The position numbers and the translations under genes are program-made. From positions 1 to 64,000 of the forward strand of contig ONKL01000014.1 in NCBI GenBank assembly GCA_900318395.1: a stretch of 64,000 nucleotides of DNA, given 5' to 3'. A model generated the notes under the pieces. It did not search any database and was not told where the DNA came from. It was given only the letters and a program-made list of their open reading frames with translations. Of this stretch, positions 60,383 through 64,000 are shown in pieces (the first letter of the stretch is position 1; each line of letters opens with the position of its first letter). The stretch is from an uncultured Prevotella sp. (lineage in GTDB: Bacteria > Bacteroidota > Bacteroidia > Bacteroidales > Bacteroidaceae).

Positions 60383-62794
60383 ATGAAACTCTCAGAATTG
60401 AAGACAGGCGAGAAAGGTATCATCGTCAAGGTGTTGGGTCATGGTGGATTCCGCAAGCGTATCATCGAGATGGGATTCATCAAGGGCAAGGAAGTGGAAG
60501 TGCTGCTCAATGCACCGCTGCAGGACCCCGTGAAATACAAGCTGATGGGCTATGAAGTGTCACTCCGTCATCAGGAGGCCGACAATATCGAAGTGGTATC
60601 TACCGACACCCCCATCGAGGCCACCCATTTCTCTCTGACCGAAGATACCAGCATCCACGAGGACGACTATATCAAGCACGAGGCTATGAAGGAGCGCCGT
60701 ATGATCAATGTGGCCCTGGTGGGTAATCCCAACTGTGGCAAGACCTCGCTCTTCAACTTTGCCTCTGGAGCCCATGGCCATGTGGGCAACTACTCTGGTG
60801 TCACCGTCGATGCCACCGAGGCCCATGCAGAGTTCTTCGGCTATGAGTTCAACCTCACCGACCTGCCTGGTACCTACTCCCTCTCCTGCTACTCGCCCGA
60901 GGAGCTCTATGTGAGGGAGCACCTGACGGAGTCGATGCCCGATGTGGTCATCAATGTCATCGATGCATCCAACCTTGAGCGCAACCTCTATCTGACCACC
61001 CAGTTGGTGGACATGAACATCCGTATGGTCTGCGCCCTCAACATGTATGATGAGTTTGAGCGTCGTGGCGACCATGTCGACCTCTCCACCCTGAGCCACC
61101 TCTTCGGTATGCCGATGATTCCCACCTCTTTCAAGAATGGCGAAGGTGTCAAGGAGCTCTTCCGAGCAGTCATTCAGGTCTACGAGGGCACCAGCAAGTT
61201 CTCTCGCCACCTGCATATCAACTACGGGCATGAGATTGAGGACGGCATCAGCCACATCCAGAAATACCTGAAGGCCGACGAGCACATCACCCAGCACTAC
61301 TCCACCCGATACCTCTCCCTGAAGCTGCTGGAGCACGACAGTCAGGTGCTCGACTATCTGGGACACCACATGGCTGGAGAGAACCGCATGGACGACTTCC
61401 ACCAGCTGACTAATGCTCGCGACAAGGCTTCGGCACGTGTGAAGGAGGAGACTGGCAACGACTCTGAGACAGCCATCATGGATGCGAAATACGGCTTCAT
61501 CAACGGTGCCCTGAAGGAGGCCAAGTTCAAGACCGGCACCAAGAAGGACACCTATAAGACCACCCACAGGATCGACAGTCTGCTCTCGCATAAGTATCTG
61601 GGCTTCCCCATTTTCTTCCTGCTGCTCTACATCATGTTCGAGACCACCTTCACCCTCGGCCAGTACCCGATGGACTGGATAGAGGAAGGCGTGGCCTGGC
61701 TGGGCGACAAGATCAGTGGCAACATGACCGACGGCCCCCTGAAGGCCATGCTGGTCGATGGAGTCATCGGCGGTGTGGGCTCTGTCATCGTCTTCCTACC
61801 ACAGATCCTCATCCTCTACTTCTTCATCTCGCTGATGGAGGACTCAGGCTATATGGCCCGCGCAGCCTTCATCATGGACAAACTGATGCATAAGATGGGG
61901 CTCCACGGCAAGTCGTTCATCCCCCTCATCATGGGCTTCGGCTGTAATGTACCGGCTGTGATGGCCACCCGCACCATTGAGAGCCGCCGCTCACGCATCA
62001 TCACCATGATGATCCTGCCCTTCATGAGCTGCTCAGCCCGCCTGCCCATCTACATTATGATAGCTGGCACCTTCTTCTCGCTGCAATACCGCTCGTGGGT
62101 GCTCCTGTCGCTCTATGCCTTTGGCATCATGATGTCAGTCCTTGTCAGCAAGCTGTTCTCATCGCTGGTCATCAAGGGCGAGGACACCCCCTTCGTGATG
62201 GAGCTGCCCCCCTATCGCTGGCCTACCCCCAAAGCCATCTGGCGACACACCTGGGAGAAAGGCAAGGAGTATCTCAAGAAGATGGGAGGCATCATCCTCG
62301 TGGCATCCATCATCGTCTGGGCACTCGGCTACTTCCCCCACAACGAAGAACTCACCCGGGAGCAACAGCAGGAGCAGAGCTACATCGGGCGCATGGGACA
62401 GGCCATCGAACCCATCTTTATGCCCCAGGGTTTCAACTGGAAGCTCGATGTCTCGCTGCTGGCAGGTGTCGGAGCCAAAGAGATTGTGGCCTCCACCATC
62501 GGTGTGCTCTACTCAGGCGACGACAGCTTTGGCGATGATGAAGACTTCAGCGACGATACAGAGAAGTACACCCATCTGCGCCAGATGATGCTCCAGGAAG
62601 GCATCACCCCACTGGCAGCCTACGCATACCTTATATTTATATTGCTCTACTTCCCCTGCATCGCCACCATTGCAGCCATCAAGAACGAGACAGGCTCCTG
62701 GCGCTGGGCACTCTTTGCTGCCGGCTACACCACCGTCGTGGCCTGGGTCACCTCAGCCCTCATCTATCAGATAGGCCGCCTCCTCATGGCATAA
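60383..62794 (+). CDS. feoB: fused ferrous iron transporter FeoA-FeoB
   Basis: 803 residues. Residues 1-75 are a FeoA SH3-like domain (MKLSELKTGEKGIIVKVLGH). The FeoB GTPase follows: G1 GNPNCGKTS at 114-122, G3 DLPG at 160-163. The membrane part has about eleven helices with the Gate segments (FLPQILILYFFISLMEDSGY; ILPFMSCSARLPIYIMIAGT). It imports Fe(II), the usual iron form for an anaerobe. The FeoA fusion is common in Bacteroidetes. G4 appears as ALNMYDEF, with NMYD in place of NKxD, as in many FeoB. It is a single gene between a promoter and a terminator. Confidence 0.95.
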   Translation: MKLSELKTGEKGIIVKVLGHGGFRKRIIEMGFIKGKEVEVLLNAPLQDPVKYKLMGYEVSLRHQEADNIEVVSTDTPIEATHFSLTEDTSIHEDDYIKHEAMKERRMINVALVGNPNCGKTSLFNFASGAHGHVGNYSGVTVDATEAHAEFFGYEFNLTDLPGTYSLSCYSPEELYVREHLTESMPDVVINVIDASNLERNLYLTTQLVDMNIRMVCALNMYDEFERRGDHVDLSTLSHLFGMPMIPTSFKNGEGVKELFRAVIQVYEGTSKFSRHLHINYGHEIEDGISHIQKYLKADEHITQHYSTRYLSLKLLEHDSQVLDYLGHHMAGENRMDDFHQLTNARDKASARVKEETGNDSETAIMDAKYGFINGALKEAKFKTGTKKDTYKTTHRIDSLLSHKYLGFPIFFLLLYIMFETTFTLGQYPMDWIEEGVAWLGDKISGNMTDGPLKAMLVDGVIGGVGSVIVFLPQILILYFFISLMEDSGYMARAAFIMDKLMHKMGLHGKSFIPLIMGFGCNVPAVMATRTIESRRSRIITMMILPFMSCSARLPIYIMIAGTFFSLQYRSWVLLSLYAFGIMMSVLVSKLFSSLVIKGEDTPFVMELPPYRWPTPKAIWRHTWEKGKEYLKKMGGIILVASIIVWALGYFPHNEELTREQQQEQSYIGRMGQAIEPIFMPQGFNWKLDVSLLAGVGAKEIVASTIGVLYSGDDSFGDDEDFSDDTEKYTHLRQMMLQEGITPLAAYAYLIFILLYFPCIATIAAIKNETGSWRWALFAAGYTTVVAWVTSALIYQIGRLLMA

Positions 62795-62806
62795 CCCCAA
62801 AACAAA

Positions 62807-62836
62807 GGGCGCAGAGACTTTCCCATCCCTGCGCCC
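62807..62836 (+). terminator. terminator of feoAB
   Basis: GGGCGCAG (62807-62814) pairs with CTGCGCCC (62829-62836). Only a weak T-tract (tacttgttc) follows. Confidence 0.75.
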
Positions 62837-62852
62837 TACTTGTTCAACACAC

Positions 62853-62892
62853 TTTCGTTCCTCCTTCCTCCTTTCTCGTTCCTCCTTCCTCG
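62853..62892. repeat. direct repeat of a pyrimidine-rich unit
   Basis: TCGTTCCTCCTTCCTC occurs at 62855-62870 and again at 62876-62891, followed by related TCGCTC units. No coding frame. Confidence 0.65.
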
Positions 62893-62940
62893 CTCGAAGC
62901 TCCTTCGTCGCTCAAGTCCTCGCTCAAAGCACAGCCCCCT

Positions 62941-62992
62941 GGGTCTGGCGCCAAAGTACAGTCGCCTGCGACTTTACTTTGGGGCCTGACCC
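62941..62992. repeat. REP-like 52-base palindrome, copy 2 (inverted)
   Basis: The reverse complement matches 1387-1438 at every position, and similarity continues for about 20 more bases on the right-arm side (including a GGGGGCTGNGCTTTG unit). It lies upstream of HU-like gene 2, while copy 1 is downstream of HU-like gene 1. Confidence 0.85.
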
Positions 62993-63017
62993 CAGCGAGC
63001 ACGGGCGAATTCCAATG

Positions 63018-63053
63018 CGCAAGAATTAACAAGATTTAATGAAATTTCTTGCG
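63018..63053. repeat. 8-bp inverted repeat upstream of the HU-like gene 2 promoter region
   Basis: CGCAAGAA (63018-63025) and TTCTTGCG (63046-63053) with a 20-base AT-rich spacer. Position suggests an operator or an upstream terminator. Confidence 0.5.
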
Positions 63054-63099
63054 GAAAAAGTTGCGTAATTTACATATTTTTCGAATCTTTGTAAATTAA

Positions 63100-63173
63100 T
63101 AATAAAGAGGGAAGCGACCACCCGATGTAGTTGGTTGCATAGTAGTTTAATACCATGAAATATCTTTAAAACT
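63100..63173 (+). promoter_or_regulatory. leader of HU-like gene 2 with the shared hairpin
   Basis: GCGACCA (63114-63120) pairs with TGGTTGC (63132-63138), presenting CCCGATGTAGT. TTTAATACCAT follows at 63146-63156. The loop and 3' segment are identical to those before HU-like gene 1 while the stem differs in a compensatory way. The long 5' domain present before gene 1 is absent. The -7 region is probably GAATCTTTG (63083-63091), a weak match. Confidence 0.6.
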
Positions 63174-63596
63174 ATGGCATTAAAGGTAAAAGCAAAGGAG
63201 AAGAAGATGAAGTTCTTCAAGGACGGTCCTGAGGTGTACCGTTACGTGATGGTTCCTGACCTGTATTCGACGCTCGACCAGAGCAAGGTGATCAAGGAGG
63301 CGGCCATTCGTTCAGGCGTGAGCGAGGGCGTGATGCAGGCCTGTTGGAAAGGTGCCGGCGAGGTCATCAAGGCCTGGGCGACCGAAGGCCACAGCGTAGC
63401 TTCGACCGCCATCCAGATCACCTGTTACGACCGTAACGGTGAGATCGTGAAGCGTGTCACCTCGGCTGATCCGGGAACTGTGGAGGAGACCGACAACACC
63501 GATGACAACGGTGAGGGTACAACCACTCCTACGACTCCCGATTCTGGCGACGGACCGACCAACGACAGCGGTGACGGACCAACCAACGAGCCTTAA
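63174..63596 (+). CDS. HU-related DNA-binding protein, 140 aa, apparently lacking the beta-arm core
   Basis: The N-terminal half (MALKVKAKEKKMKFFKDGPE to VIKAWATEGHSV, residues about 1-77) matches the HU-like family of Bacteroidetes. In relatives about 40 residues of beta-sheet and DNA-binding arm follow, including a glycine-rich turn. Here the sequence passes directly from GHSVAST to AIQITCYDRNGEIVKRVTSA, the usual C-terminal part. This suggests an in-frame internal deletion. The tail carries two copies of DSGDGPTN and ends EP like HU-like gene 1. It may be a dimer partner or inhibitor rather than a DNA binder; this is inference. Confidence 0.7.
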   Translation: MALKVKAKEKKMKFFKDGPEVYRYVMVPDLYSTLDQSKVIKEAAIRSGVSEGVMQACWKGAGEVIKAWATEGHSVASTAIQITCYDRNGEIVKRVTSADPGTVEETDNTDDNGEGTTTPTTPDSGDGPTNDSGDGPTNEP

Positions 63597-63620
63597 TTGA
63601 GGAACGACAGATTCTGAGAA

Positions 63621-63656
63621 GGGGGGCTTGCTTCGCATAGGGCGGAGCGAGCCCCC
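63621..63656 (+). terminator. terminator of HU-like gene 2
   Basis: GGGGGGCTTGCTTCGC pairs with GGCGGAGCGAGCCCCC around catag, then ctactttttg. It is the counterpart of the hairpin at 1513-1549. Confidence 0.85.
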
Positions 63657-63773
63657 TACTTTTTGATTGTTTCTCTATTCTCTTTCCTATTTGAGCATGA
63701 GAGATAATTTGAAGTCTGGTGGGCGTGTATATTTGTATAGTATTTAAACAATCATTCATATTTTCACCTGTTT

Positions 63774-63833
63774 TTACGAAGCCTTCTAACACTTTTTCGA
63801 TGGCTTTCCAAAAAGTGTTACGAGGCTTCGTAA
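63774..63833. repeat. interrupted 21-bp inverted repeat
   Basis: TTACGAAGCC (63774-63783) pairs with GGCTTCGTAA (63824-63833), and TAACACTTTTT (63787-63797) with AAAAAGTGTTA (63810-63820). They are separated by three unpaired bases on each side and a 12-base loop. No gene overlaps it convincingly. Stretch 63660-64000 otherwise contains only the hairpin at 63944-63984. Confidence 0.75.
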
Positions 63834-63943
63834 CAAGAAATGCATCGGGGGGCAGTAAGTAACGATGACATTACGGCGATTTTGGCCCCGTTCCAACAAA
63901 AAGGATGATTTCCGGCAGAGAAGCCTATGGTGCATATACGAAA

Positions 63944-63984
63944 TTTGCGACAGAAACGGCAATCCTTGCCATAACTGTCGCAAA
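63944..63984. repeat. hairpin near the right edge
   Basis: TTTGCGACAG (63944-63953) pairs with CTGTCGCAAA (63975-63984), with an inner GGCAA/TTGCC pair. It could be an attenuator, terminator or part of a dispersed repeat. Confidence 0.65.
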
Positions 63985-64000
63985 ATCCCCTTTTTTCCTC

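Noticed and set aside
60560..61591. 343-codon minus frame inside feoAB
   Set aside because: Shadow of a strong, fully typical FeoB; the long frame comes from its codon bias.
63786..63983. 65-codon minus frame at the right edge
   Set aside because: It covers two inverted repeats and has no promoter; more likely a repeat-derived frame.

Overview
The window looks like chromosomal DNA of a Prevotella-type member of the Bacteroidales. Three things support this. Many genes are preceded by the Bacteroidetes promoter pattern (TTTG, about 20 bases, then TAnnTTTG). Shine-Dalgarno sequences are largely absent. The gene families are typical of the order: smalltalk protein, HU-related proteins, DUF4270, DUF5687, a Lnb/DUF4105 protein, fused FeoAB and type III(K)-like SerA. 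No rRNA operon, CRISPR array, phage or intact insertion sequence is visible. Most of the window is ordinary housekeeping sequence; the unusual material is at the two ends and around 53.6-60.3 kb.

Layout. 0-1.6 kb: smalltalk microprotein, HU-like gene 1 behind a heavily folded leader, then palindromic repeats. 1.6-3.35 kb: azlCD, a phosphatase remnant and a probable structured ncRNA on the minus strand. 3.35-11.2 kb: tilS, an RlmI-like methylase and a 3'-5' exonuclease on minus, diverging from ftsK-lolA-like-DUF5687 on plus. 11.2-11.7 kb: tRNA cluster (2 Lys, 1 Thr, one tRNA fragment). 11.7-21.8 kb, mostly minus: glucosaminidase, beta-helix lipoprotein, rubrerythrin, fur-purA-hisS-esterase operon, alkD-like, dipeptidyl peptidase III; cdd is on plus. 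21.9-33.5 kb: recQ, a glycogen synthase-like protein, DUF4270, a 43-residue microprotein, uvrD/pcrA (minus), a secreted protein, carB, yigZ. 33.5-39.5 kb: tRNA-Ser, then serC/serA and HIT/DUF1015 on minus with a GH5 cellulase between them on plus. 39.6-42.1 kb: folK, M64 peptidase and SpoU methylase, overlapping by 4 bases each. 42.1-47.6 kb: envelope genes ppiD-like, CNNM/CorC, lptC and an outer-membrane protein, on minus. 47.7-53.6 kb: Lnb-like acyltransferase, a phosphatase-fold protein without its active-site residues, secA. 53.6-60.3 kb: ABC ATPase, FkbH-like, ACP, MBOAT, SGNH and CotH. 60.3-62.8 kb: feoAB. 62.8-64 kb: HU-like gene 2 behind a related leader, and further inverted repeats.

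Three observations stand out. (1) Two HU-like loci 62 kb apart share a leader hairpin. Its loop sequence is conserved (CCCGATGTAGTT, containing AUG directly followed by UAG) while its stem has changed in a compensatory way. The two loci also share their terminators and C-terminal tails, and carry the same 52-base palindrome in opposite orientations. (2) A compact FkbH-ACP-MBOAT-SGNH-CotH cluster looks like a pathway that loads a small acyl unit on a carrier protein and exports it to an envelope or extracellular acceptor. The acyl unit and the acceptor are unknown. (3) A roughly 250-nt RNA gene appears to lie between 3045 and 3296 on minus, with its own promoter, a 5'-3' closing stem and a terminator. 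A smaller theme is that several genes begin inside or directly next to short 6-8 base tandem repeats.
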